Assembly: GCA_026874595.1 (NCBI GenBank)
Contig: CM049317.1
Coordinates: 35,368,901 to 35,432,900 of the forward strand
Direction of reading: 5' to 3'
DNA from: Sipunculus nudus
Taxonomy: Eukaryota; Annelida; Sipuncula; Golfingiida; Sipunculidae
Length of the DNA: 64,000 nucleotides
The position numbers and the translations under genes are program-made. The notes beneath the pieces were generated by a model. That model saw only the letters and a program-made list of their open reading frames with translations, did not search any database and was not told where the DNA came from. Shown here in pieces: positions 37,632-50,570 of the stretch (its first letter is position 1; the number at the start of each line of letters is the position of its first letter).

Positions 37632-37821
37632 TGATGGTCCTGTCTAAACTTGCCACAAAGTTGATATTAAGTGACACTATTATGCTCGCGTTGTATATTT
37701 GTTCCTTTTGTGCTATATGTTGTGCTTTTTTGTGTATTAAAAATTGTTATGGTTTTCTTTTATATGTAAATGTATCTGAGATTGTATTGTTTCCTTTTGT
37801 AAAAAAAAAATGGTGACTGCA

Positions 37822-38690
37822 TGGTGTCATTTGAAATACATTTTCGGCCATCCATGGAATATGCATAAAATTTCAGTAATCACAAGGTAATTCCCTGTTA
37901 CTCATTAACAATAAAATTCCTTTTCCATATATTTTTCTTATAGTTGTTATTATAAAGCATTTTTTAAATATTGTTAACGGTTATGTTTGTGGCCAAAACA
38001 ACTACAAGAAGAGGGGGTTGGACAGTAAGATCCAGCTGAGGTCACCCAGGAGCTGGCTGGCTGGAGTGTAACCGTCGCTTTAGGTATGCAAAATTGGCCT
38101 GAAAGGTCAATAAGGGGACACATAGACCAGGTATAGCCTAGGTATGACATGGTCTCATAAAAACTGTAATAAATCTACAGTTTTTTGTCAATTCCTTTTG
38201 AATTTCAGAATTTAGCAGCTGATATCCTTACGTTTGCATGATTTGAAAATTAAACAAGTGCTTACAGGGAGAAAAACATGTCATGGCCAAAGTGGGGCAA
38301 AATTTAAGGTACTGATTTTACATTTATGCGAATAACTTTTAAATTTAGAAAAATTCAAATCTAATTTTCGGTATACAATTGAATCTTGATCAAATGAAGA
38401 TATTTCCCTGTCTCTGAAGTCTTTAGCTTTAGCAATTCTTATGTAAAGTAAGTAAATATATCTGCTGTTTTTTTACAGGTTGCATTATATTCGGTCACAT
38501 TACTTCAACAAATACGCAATACTGACCTAGTACACAGGTGTGTACACAGGAAATGTCTGGGAAAATATGCATATTTACTATGATCAAATTTAAAACAGTG
38601 GTTTTAAAATTAGGCAGTCTTGAAGTGTAACAATGGGGTTTAAATGGAAAATGGAGGTTTTCCTTAATAACTCGAGGGACGAGGTCATAG
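37822..38690. other. AT-rich sequence right of the LINE, no gene seen
   Basis: No open exon, repeat copy or RNA gene that I can support. It separates the LINE from the repeat end at 38690-38865. Confidence 0.4.
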
Positions 38691-38865
38691 TGACCCACTT
38701 TTCGTTATGTTAGGAGCTTTTGGGGACATCTAACTGTATGCCGAATTTCAGATTCGTAGGTCCATCGATTTCGAAACGTGCCCGTTTAACGGACGGACGG
38801 ACAGCTGACGGACAAAAGACCACGACCATAGCTCAGATGACTTATAGTCAGCTGAGCAAAAATGC
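38690..38865 (+). repeat. Dispersed repeat end with ggacgg run and gtcagctgagc terminus
   Basis: Ordered blocks: aggtcatagtgaccc, cgtttaacggacggacgg, then ccatagctcagatgac and tagtcagctgagcaaaa. Very similar ordered blocks end at 48562, directly left of gene E. In both places family sequence starts within a few bases of the terminal aaaa, so an element of this family borders the 3' side of genes D and E. Confidence 0.6.
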
Positions 38866-39009
38866 TATCTATATCTATACGTGTAACAAGTAAATATTAA
38901 CAGGGAAATATGTTTTCTGGGATTTTCACAAAAAAATAAAATGAATATAGTACACACCCGTTCCCATCGAAATGTTCATTGCGCAATACAAAATGATTTT
39001 ATGACCTAA

Positions 39010-41067
<2,058 letters not shown>

Positions 41068-43150
41068 CTCTATGTAAGTAATGATTTAATCTTAAAAATA
41101 AGGAATAACATGACTAGTGAGATGTTCAAACCTGATTTTACCAGATAATACATACATTTAAAACTAATTTCGAATGCTATTGTTTTGAACCTATGACGAG
41201 TTTAACTTTACAAAAACTGTGAAAATATCTCTCTGATCATACTGGCATTTTTGTTTCATTATCGAGAAAGCTGATACATAATCCTTTGAAATAAAATAAC
41301 TAGAAATGTGGCATCTGAGTTTTAGTATCCCGATTCTCCAGACATTGGGCGTACACTCTTTTAAACACATTTTCAAGTATTGCTTAACGCCAAGTTATAA
41401 CAATAGGCCTGTAGGGCATGACGCTAAGTTGATGATGAAGCTTTTGTATTAATTATTAATGCATTGATCTGTTGTAAAAATATTTGTTAAGCAACGTTGA
41501 ACAATGGATAGAATTATATCCATCAAGAGTTCTCAAAACTTTTTGTCCTTAGGCCTTAGGAAATAGGATATGTCGACCTTATTTAGGGTTTCCAAGAAGG
41601 TTTTACAAGTGATTACCTAGATGTAAAGTTTCTTTTTCCAACTACTACGATTTGTGTCCATCTAACTTATAAGGTGAAAAAAGCTCATAGTCACTGTGAC
41701 CAGATACTAGGTTTCTAATTAATTTTTACAGGGATCTCCCTGGATAATAATTAAATTAAAATTCCATACCCATCCGTAGAAATTATTGCAAATATTATTT
41801 ATAGGGTGCTCAAACCATGTTTTGTCATATATTTTGCATCATATAGGTCACGATTACCTTATTTCGGTTGTCCAAGGAACAAATAGACTTGAATTGTTAC
41901 ATTAAGTAAGATGTTTCTGGATTCAACAGTAAAGATCATGGTTAATCTGACTTTCTGGGTACTCAAAATTAGGTGTTCCGCCCTTAGCTCACATAATATA
42001 GGAAAACTTGAGTTAATTTTAATTGTTGAAGATTTGGTCAAGACCTCCTTGAATTTTATATTAGGAGATTCTACTTCAAACCGATATCTGTGCCCATCGG
42101 TTACGGTTTGTTTTTCTAGCGCACATAATTTAGATTACAGCGACTTTATTTCATGATTCAAATGAGACCTCCAAAGGACGACACTGGATTTTATAAAAGC
42201 AGGTTCTAGGTCCAACAGTAAAGGTTTGTAAACTGTGTGACAGCCTATGTGAAGGAGAGTTACTAGCAGAATCTAAGGCTAATTGATACCATTTGTGTCC
42301 TGTCTGAATGGCTTGTATCTCAAAATTATGGTTTAGGTCCGTAGTTCGCAGAATATGTCACCATGCCCTACTTCCAGGTTACAATTGTTGCCCTTGTAAC
42401 AGAAGAACAGGCGGACGGAAGGAAAAGGGTGGTTGCTATAGGGAGAGGAAGTCTCGTTTTATCTCTATTGAAAGGAGGTTGAACAGGCCGGTTCCAAAAT
42501 ACTTCCGGAGGCAATTTCATGTCAACATACGTCATGCGGACCTCGCTTCAGCTTCTTAACAGAACACTGCGATTCCCTACGTTTGAGCTTGCTGCCACAT
42601 AATTAGAATGGTTATATTATAACCTTTTGATACAAATTATCAATATGTTTTCCTGTTTATGCTGCATGTGGCTTGATCGCGGCCTCACTGAGGCTACGCT
42701 AACTGTGGGCTGTCATTGCTTTGTACCCCATCATCGATTATGTGTGTAGGCTTGAACATATGATTCCATCAAGCTTGATTCAGGAAAAATTATTTTTCTT
42801 TTATAGTTATTGATACCATAGATTGAAACTGTATCAGGAAGGATTAGTAAAACTACACAATTTTTCAAAAATGCATTATCCTTGGAAACCGGAGCAAGCT
42901 AATTAGCCATCATGCGTTAGCCTAGGCCTGGCCTTGATTATAATAATGATAATTCTAAGAAATAACAATAATAAAAATAATTATTATTTTTATTCCAATA
43001 CATTGTTATGAACAGCAATGGATAGTTATATAGTTTATGAAGATAAATGTATAAGGAAATTGTTCAAAACCAACTAAAATTAAAACAGTTATAATAAACA
43101 ATGACTTGTATGGGCAAATTATAAAAAACAATAAATGATATATGTTCCAT
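41068..43150. other. Upstream region of gene D: subrepeats and conserved AT-rich part
   Basis: Conserved 5' stretch to about 41480, then 150 bp-type subrepeats to about 42540, ending with a ggcggacggaaggaaaaggg segment. The segment shared by all copies follows (42550-42950), then (AAT)-like DNA. No coding exon supported. The plus-strand open stretch at 42308-42559 lies in the repeat. Confidence 0.5.
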
Positions 43151-43189
43151 AAATATGTCTCTTGGGTAGACATCCTGGATCGCAGGCAG

Positions 43190-44030
43190 AAAGGGTGAAA
43201 TTCAATATGGCGTCCAAGATGGCCGTCGAACCATTGAATCATACATTCCTCGAAAAGTATTTGAGGTAGGGGATTGATTTTGGTGTCTTTGCCTATGTTT
43301 TCAGTGTCAAAGAATCTATTGAAACCATTTTCAAAACAATACCGTATTTGGTTATGGAGATATTCAATATGGCTGCCAAAATGGCCGCCATACCATTGAA
43401 TCGCGAATGACAAGCCTATAGCTTAAGGTGGCGGTTGATTTTGGGGCTGTTGCCTATGTTTTTAGGGCCCAGGAGTCTACTAAAATTATGTTAAACACTA
43501 AACTGGTTTTGGTTGTGGGTATATTTAATATGGCTGCAAATATGGCTGCCAATGTACCATCGGATCATGTATGATAATCCAAGGAATTAAGGCAGGGAGT
43601 TTATATTTCGATGTCTTTGCCTTTGTTTTCAGGGTCAAAGAATCTATTGAAACTATGTTTAAGACAATAGGCTACAGTATTGGGTAATGGTTAAATTCAA
43701 TATGGTTGCCATTATAGCTACCAATATAGCAGCTGTACAATTGAATTATGAGTAACTCACTAAGGAATCGAGACGGGATTGATTCCGTTGTCTTTGGTTG
43801 TATGTTCATGGTTAAAAACTACCGAAATCATCATCAGGCCGATTTCTATCCGGAATAAAGTTGAATTCAATAGGGATCGAATATGGCGGAGCCATGTCGT
43901 TGAATCATCTAAAATTCACCAAAAAATACAGCTAGGTGATTGATTTGGGGGTCTTTTCTTATGTTTTCAGGGCCAAGGTATCTCTTGAAATCATTTGGTC
44001 GTGAAATTTAGAATTCCAGATAGCCTTACA
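43190..44030 (+). repeat. Tandem 165 bp repeat, about five monomers
   Basis: Monomer starts at about 43202, 43363, 43523, 43692 and 43862, each near ttcaatatggctgccaaaat and gatggccgcc, followed by gattgattttggtgtctttg and cctatgttttcagggtcaa. Monomers are diverged. The same monomer occurs inverted at 46210-46740. Confidence 0.8.
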
Positions 44031-44129
44031 TTTGAAATAAAATCCATAGAACTCAAGCTACATTGAAAAAAATTGATTATAGGTTTTGGATGAAAAGAAA
44101 TTGATGAAACCAATATATATCAACGGGTA

Positions 44130-45110
44130 ATACATATCTCTTTGCATGCCAGTTTCATATCCAATATATATGAAGTCCACAATACCTTTCTAAGGTTTAT
44201 TGTGTGCATACTACAATAATTCGATTTTACATGGGCGCGTTTTACTTGCTTGACGTTTGCAGAATATGCAGCAGGGAAGTCTCTGCAAGACCATGTACAC
44301 TCTATATAGGTACACTTGGTTGCCATGCTATCTGGCAGAGACTGGTATTGTCTTCTTTGCAGAATACTGTCCACGATTTGAAATCCATATTCTGGGGGAT
44401 CTAGAGAAGGATTCTCCAAACATATGTGTATGTTATACAGAATGCTTTAAGGTACGGCCCTGGGCATAATTGTGTGTTGGTTGCAGATCATGAAGTTAAG
44501 TTCCTGTTTGTTCTTAATGCTACATTGTATACCGCAATTTCAGCCGTTTAAAATCTCTAAGATTGGATATTGGAGTTAGTTGCCTTATTGCTGTTGCATT
44601 GGTACCATGGTCCACATTTGCTAATAAAGTCACTTGCAGTCAGAACATTAATGCCTGGAAGAACAAAATTATAGACTGACCGACTCTTTTTGTCGGATCA
44701 TGACATGGAATATACCGTGTTTTTTGTCTCCAATTCTCCATCTGAGCCACAGTTGATTAAGTCCCCTTGACAAAGGTACAAACACATCTGTTTCACCAGA
44801 GAGAATAACGATCTACATCAGATCCCTTAGTTGTTTAGTGTCCGGAGAAATGTTGCTCACAAGAACGGGAGTTTTTAACGTGCACCTTTGTCTTTCCCAG
44901 GCCTTGATGTAACAGTAAAAAATGAAATCTCTACGCTGTGCAATTTTACACATATCCGAGCACCAAGCCCAGACACTGTTCATATAGTTCTCCAAAAGTG
45001 GTGACACACTGATTTTTATTATATATGTCATGACACGAACAACACCGCCTGTGAGCATATACGATCGTTCAACTTTTGGTTCCAAGATTTGTCCCAAGTC
45101 CTTTTATTAG
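44130..45110 (-). pseudogene. Decayed multi-exonless ORF, probable transposon remnant
   Basis: Minus strand, several frames needed. Pieces: SGETDVFVPL near 44810, FVLPGINVLTASDFISKCG near 44650, and open runs 44813-45097 and 44120-44419. The phrases resemble multi-copy invertebrate proteins with a -DTDVLVLL- and -ALTGCDTTSKFG- pair, which I believe are transposon-linked. This is recalled likeness, not a search. Many stops; certainly not functional. It lies between two arrays of the same 165 bp repeat in opposite orientation. Confidence 0.25.
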
Positions 45111-45229
45111 TTGATGGTTGTTGTTCTTTTAGCTCGAAAGACTGTAAGTCTTCTGAGCTCTAACGATCAACCTTTGTCCGGCCGGCCGTGAACAGGGCGA
45201 AAATCGGACTCTTTAGATCTAGAAACGTC

Positions 45230-46160
45230 AAACTGAAAATCCTGGGGGTCCTAGGCAAATATCCTTAAAAATAAGAAATTAGGTCATTGTGATTTATATT
45301 CTACCGACTAAAGTTAATCATGATTTGTGCACTCTGAATGTTAGATGGGCACATATAGTATCTAATAGGCCCAGAATCCTCTAACGCAACATCTAAGGAG
45401 CTTCTGGACAAATCTACAAGGAAATCTAAAATAGATTTATAGTGACTTACATCCCGCGAGCTACTGGCCCAAAGCATAACTTTGAGCAGCCAGACAAGGC
45501 ACAAATTATAGCCATTGGCTCTAGGATCTTCTAACATAACATTCAGACATGTCCTAGGCAAATCTCCCTGGAAACTTGAAATCAGGTCATGTTGACCTAT
45601 ATTCTGCAAGCTACTGGGCTTAAACATGGTCTTGAACGCCCAGACAGTCTAACTGGGTTCAGATGGTATCCGTAAGCCCCAGAATATTCTAACCTAACAT
45701 CAAGGAAGTTCTGGGTAAATCTCCTTTGAAACCTGAATTAAGGTACTTATAGCATTTCAATATAACATCCAGAAAGGAAAAGTCTTTATTGAATCCTGAA
45801 ATTAGATCACTGTGGCCTTACTGCTGTGAGCTATAATAAAAAACGATTTTAAAACTGTGAAAGTCAGTTACATATCATTACAGTTAGACCTAGAATCTTC
45901 TCACTTTAAATTCCAGGAGGTCTACCCTAAACCCTAAATCATCAATTGAAGCATGGTCATGGTGATCTTTGTTTTGCTAGGAGCAGCAAACCTAATTTTG
46001 AGCCCCCAGAAAGTCAGACAGGGCATCAATCTTAACTGTTTGATATAGAAATGTCTTAGCTAAAGTAAAGGGAGATCATTGTAATGTCTCCTAGGACATA
46101 AGAAATAAAGTCAAAGGGACCTATGTTCTCCAAGATTTGTGAAAGAACATGATTTAAGCT
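45230..46160 (-). repeat. Tandem 170 bp repeat of the 'gcagaatataggtca' family
   Basis: Minus-strand monomers share gcaagctactgggc/ggtcatgttgacctatattc, ctaggcaaatctcc and tctaacataacattc. They belong to the same broad family as the subrepeats upstream of the genes, here in opposite orientation. One monomer carries a perfect AGGTCATGTTGACCT palindrome (45584-45598). The open frame at 45301-45627 is within the repeat. Confidence 0.7.
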
Positions 46161-46209
46161 CAAGAAAAGTCAGATGTACATAAATTGTAGCAGTTATCAA
46201 AGAAATTTT

Positions 46210-46740
46210 CATATTGGCAGCTATTATTAAATATCACCATCACCAAAAACAATGGTCTTGACAATAGTTTCAAGAATCCCTTTATATTGAAACGTAGGCA
46301 AAGATACCAAACTCAATCTGCAACCTTAATTCCTTAACTTGTCAGACATGATTCAATTGTACAGTAGCCATTTTGGCAGACAAATTGAATATCTCCATAA
46401 CCAAATATGGTATTGTCTTGTTGTTTGTTTCAATAGATTCCTTTACCCTGACCACATAGTCAAAGATACCAAAATCAATCTCCTACCTCTATTACTTGGA
46501 GTGTCATACATGATCATATATGTACATTGGCCATATTTGCAGCCATATTAAATATCCCCATAACCAAAAACAGTATAGTCTTGAAAATAATTGTAATATA
46601 GACTTCTGGACACTAAAAACATCGGCGATAACACAAAAATCAACCCTTTACCTTTATTTCCGAGCGTGACATAAGCGATTCAATGGTACAGGGGCCATAT
46701 TCCAAGCCATATTAAATATCACCATAACATAATAACCTTT
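46210..46740 (-). repeat. Inverted copies of the 165 bp repeat, about three monomers
   Basis: Reverse orientation of 43190-44030: gccatattaaatatccccat, aaagataccaaaatcaatct and aatagattcctttaccctga recur with a spacing of about 165 bp. Together the two arrays make a 3.5 kb inverted structure. Confidence 0.75.
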
Positions 46741-47510
46741 GCTGGCCTATTTTTCAGTTTGACCTTGAAAATGACCTTGAAATTCAAAATTTCCTGTGGC
46801 ATTCACCCACACTTTTTTCTTCACTCTATGGCTGATTGATCTTCCATGGATGCTTGCTATTAACAAGCAATGCCGTTAAAAGTGAAAAGAATTAACTTTG
46901 GCTGGCCCTCTAATATTGGTCAATGGTATGTATTCTTACAACTTTAATATCTTTAGAAATATTGGATACATAGAGACAATACTGAAATCAGCTGAAAGCT
47001 GAGATTTTGCTCTTTTTGTTGGTATGTATAAACATGTTATATGTTGGGTTCTTTAACTGTTACTACATAGAAAACAGTAAACAAAATATTACATTTCATC
47101 AACATTTTCTTCTTCAAGGGATATATTTGAGTTATGTTAAAACAACACTACATATATCACACATACAGTTTTAAAATAAACTTACAATGATTTCTGATTT
47201 AATAAGCTTTCATTTGGTATATAATAAGTACAATTCCTCCGAAAACTGTATGATTTCCTGAATGATAAATGCTACTGTGCTTTATGTGATTTTACGAGCG
47301 GAGAAAAAAATGATTTTATACGGTACGCAATAAACATGCTGGTTATTGCTATTGAGTCCCAATGTCTTCACTGTTACCATTTGAATTCTATATGAAGGCA
47401 TCCTAAGCTTTCCAAAAAATAGCAATTTTGTTGAGTTGTGGTGGGGGTGCACGGTGACCCTGGTAGCCCATGGCCTAATAGAGATGGTCAACAAAGTAAG
47501 TTTTTATTGT
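46741..47510. other. No gene seen
   Basis: AT-rich, without repeated monomers or supported open frames. The open frame at 47282-47494 (minus) has no distinguishing features. Confidence 0.4.
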
Positions 47511-47514
47511 GAAC

Positions 47515-48330
47515 ATCCCTGACCTTTGACCTTGGCCTTTTGCCCACATACCAATTGGATTTTTTTTAAGTGATGGGTAACTACTAACCACTTAAAACTG
47601 GAGTAATCACTTGGCAACCAATATGTGAAAAACTTTGACCTGCAACCTTTAACCTCCTGACCCCAACACCATTAAGCTATTTCTTAAAGCAAAAAGACAC
47701 ATCAATATGTTTAAATCAAATTGAGTGATGCATAGATGAGGCATATATGAAAGATTGAAGGTTTAAGATTAACAGTTTAGCTTGAAATATGTTCACAAGC
47801 ATTTGGAACAATTTAGTATTGTGACCTTGACCTCTGACCTTTTGAACTAAACATCAATAGGGTTCTTCCCCTATTGGTAGGTTAGCCATATATGACAGAT
47901 GGAAGGTTGAAAAGTTTGCAGTGTTCTGTGAACTTGACCTTTGACCTCAAAATCAACAGGTCTTTTTCCCTGATGGCAGATAAGCGATATGGCAGTGCTC
48001 GAAGGCTTGGAATGAAAATTCTAGCTTCAAATTTGTCAACAATCTTTTTTTTAAGAAGTGAATCCTGTGACCTTGACCTTTGACCTTGTAACCTCAAAAT
48101 CGATAGGATTTCTCTCCCACTTGGTAGGGGAGCCATATGTGAAAAATAAAAGGATTTGGATGAAAGGTTTGGCTTAAAATGCATACACAAGTTTTTCAAA
48201 GAAGACCTTTGACCTTGACCTTTGAATTTGTGACCTCAAAATAAGTATTGCTCTCCCCTTTTTGTAGGTGAGCTGTATGTGTAAGATGGAAGGTTTGGAA
48301 TGGAAATTTTGGTTATAAGAATTAATTCTG
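47515..48330 (+). repeat. TGACCT-rich repeat block
   Basis: About six diverged monomers of 110-130 bp, each with gtgaccttgacctttgacct-like text followed by catcaatagg and a ggtaggtnagccatatgtga-like phrase. Direct repeats TGACCT-T-TGACCT occur at 47520-47532, 47935-47947 and 48074-48086. The coding-like stretches here (47882-48199, both strands) are not conserved between monomers. Confidence 0.7.
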
Positions 48331-48334
48331 GGGG

Positions 48335-48565
48335 TGCTAACACACCCCGAAACTCAAAGAATATAGGTCGTAGTGACCTAATTTCAGGTTTGCAAGGAGA
48401 TCTTTAAGAACCTCTAAGACTGCATAGGGTTCATGATCCTAGCCTTTAAAGTTACGATTTGTGCCCTGCTAACGGCCGGAGGGCCGGACGGACAGACGGA
48501 AGGACGACGGACGAAGACCCAACGCTATAGCACAGCATGAAGAAAGTCAACTGAGCTAAAAAAAA
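48335..48565 (+). repeat. Dispersed repeat end with ggacgg run, borders gene E
   Basis: Blocks in order: gaatataggtcgtagtgacc, tgccctgctaacggccgg, ggacggacagacgg, and agtcaactgagctaaaaa. Equivalent to 38690-38865. Gene E sequence starts within a few bases of its end. Confidence 0.6.
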
Positions 48566-50570
48566 TGATTTTATGACCTAAATCTATGCTTCCGCAAAAC
48601 AAGAAAGATATTTGTCCATACTTTTTTTAATGCTTACAGCCAAATCAAAGAATCACAGCCACCGATATAGGAGACAAAATAGCTTTGGTAAACAAAATTT
48701 CACGACCTTACGTTATAAGGCTAAGTCCTCTCAACCATAGTTTTGTACCTTAACGTTATGGGGGAAATCATTGAAAATAAAAAAAAACTTTTTTTTTTGT
48801 CATCATTTCACAAAATTTGTCTAAATTGGTCGTCCGTCTACTGTACAGAAACCATAGTATTGAGATTGTAAGGAAACAAATAAAGAACGAATATTTGTTT
48901 CAGAAAGAGAAGAACTACTTTTTCATTTTATCAAGGTCTCTAATGACATATAGAATTATAAAGCCACCCATTTTCCAAGAAATAGTATATTTTCATATAT
49001 TTGTCTGTCCACGATGGAACAATCTTCTCTCGACTTGTTTACACCCTGCCCAGTTATCTATATTTTCGCAAAAGGAACGGATGAATGAACACGTTTCCCC
49101 TTATGATCAACAGTATGATCAAAATGGTTTTGGTAGCATTTAGCAAGATTCTAAACATGCAAATAATGCCCCTAACAAAGAGTAAATATGTTGAAGATTT
49201 TGATCCATGTTTGTCTAATAGTTTATGTCATTTCTGATTAGCTTTCCTGTTCTGATGTATTAAATTAAAGATAAAGAGGAACCTCTGGATATATGAGACT
49301 GTGTAGGAGTATTTTCAACATATAACACTCACCCATGAGGTAACTTTCCCTTTCTCACTGGTGTCAGACGGGGCCTTGAATATTTTCCTCAGTCCTTCTG
49401 ATGTGTTCTCAGGTACCTGTGTATCAGTAACAAGTTATATAAAAAGACAGATATACTTCTGTTTATAGTGTGTAAGGAGAGTAAATTAAATGCAAACTAT
49501 TTAAAACGCCGGCATATATCACAATGTTACACTGTCAAAGACTCTTTGTGTTTGGTACGTGCTTTATGCGGTATCTTTGCCCATAAGGACAATATAGGAA
49601 CAAAATGGTATATTAGATTGTTATCTTTCGTGGTATCGAATAAGCGAAAATTAAGCCTCATTACAATTTTAAGGTATATTCGCAAAAAAACTCAGAATTT
49701 TTTTCGTTCAGCCAGTCAATATTTCCATGTGTTAAAAAAATTAGTATTACCTTTGGTAAATCTCTCAAGTTTCCTTTGAGGGTGGTAGAATCTTGAAAAA
49801 TGTCTCTTAGCTCTCTCACCGTTTTCCGCTGTTTTCGAAGTAAAGAAACATGAAGGAAAAGATATATATATATATATATATGAAATATGTTTATACCTAT
49901 ATATATATATATATATATATATAAATATTAATACCTTGTGGAATAAAAAAGAATAAAATGGATAGGGCACTGTTTATTAGACTTAATTTTAAATGCCTTT
50001 CGAGCTAGACAGGTCACTATGTTAAAATACCGAATGTCATTTCACAAAGTTAGAATTTCGATTACCTCCACCATTGAGTGGTTAAAATGTTGTTTAAAAA
50101 ATGTATACGGTCGTTAAATGGTGAATTTCAGCTTAATCTTGAGGGTAAAATCTTCAGAATTCAAGGATTGTTGTGAACTACAGAACTACTTTTTCCTTAC
50201 ATTTTACGGACGGGGACCCTTAGAGAAGGGAAACATATATCTCTTCTGTATCAGCAAAACAAACTCACTCTAGTTTATATGTGCTAACTTTTTATTGATA
50301 TAATAAATAAATTGTTTACCTTAGAACCATGTTTTCCTCTTTCGTTGGAATCAGAAGAACCTTCGAATGCATTGCTTAAGTTTTCTGGTTTTCTCACGGG
50401 TATCTGTGTGTTTGGAACACATAGAATTAAGAGAAAATTCTGGTGACATAGGGTTAAAGAACAAGAAATAAATTCTTTATATACCTCTCACCTTTGAAGC
50501 ATTGTAACTATTTTCATCATGACCGACCCATGAAAATTACAAGCAGTTCTTCTGATTTACCTTCAGGTAA
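48566..50570 (-). pseudogene. Modular small-exon family, copy E (5' and 3' ends broken)
   Basis: Exon III 50320-50403 (IPVRKPENLSNAFEG, SSDSNERGKHGSK), II 49751-49828 ([16 protein letters not shown]) and I 49333-49416 (VPENTSEGLRKIFKAPSD) are open with intact AG/GT borders. Exon IV 50492-50570 has an extra 1 bp loss, so its ATG is out of frame with III. Exon V (ends at 49057, ITGQGVNKSREDCSIVDR) has lost its donor and last codons. Exon VI has lost its acceptor (AC for AG), and its long second frame is shifted. Probably a young pseudogene, with internal modules still clean. Confidence 0.55.

Larger units (their letters stand above)
32579..37810 (+). mobile_element. L1/Tx1-type non-LTR retrotransposon, dead copy
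   Basis: Has ORF1 (coiled coil and RNA-binding domain) and ORF2 (endonuclease, reverse transcriptase, C-terminal CCHC-like motif), both broken by many stops and frameshifts. The 3' end is a run of ten A (37801-37810). A 12 bp target duplication ATGGTGACTGCA lies at 32567-32578 and 37810-37821. The 5' end falls close to ORF1, so the 5' UTR is missing and the copy is probably slightly 5'-truncated. It lies in the foreign block between genes C and D. Confidence 0.8.

Noticed and set aside
47882-48199. 105-codon minus-strand frame and its plus-strand partner
   Set aside because: Fall within the TGACCT-rich tandem repeat and are not kept between monomers.
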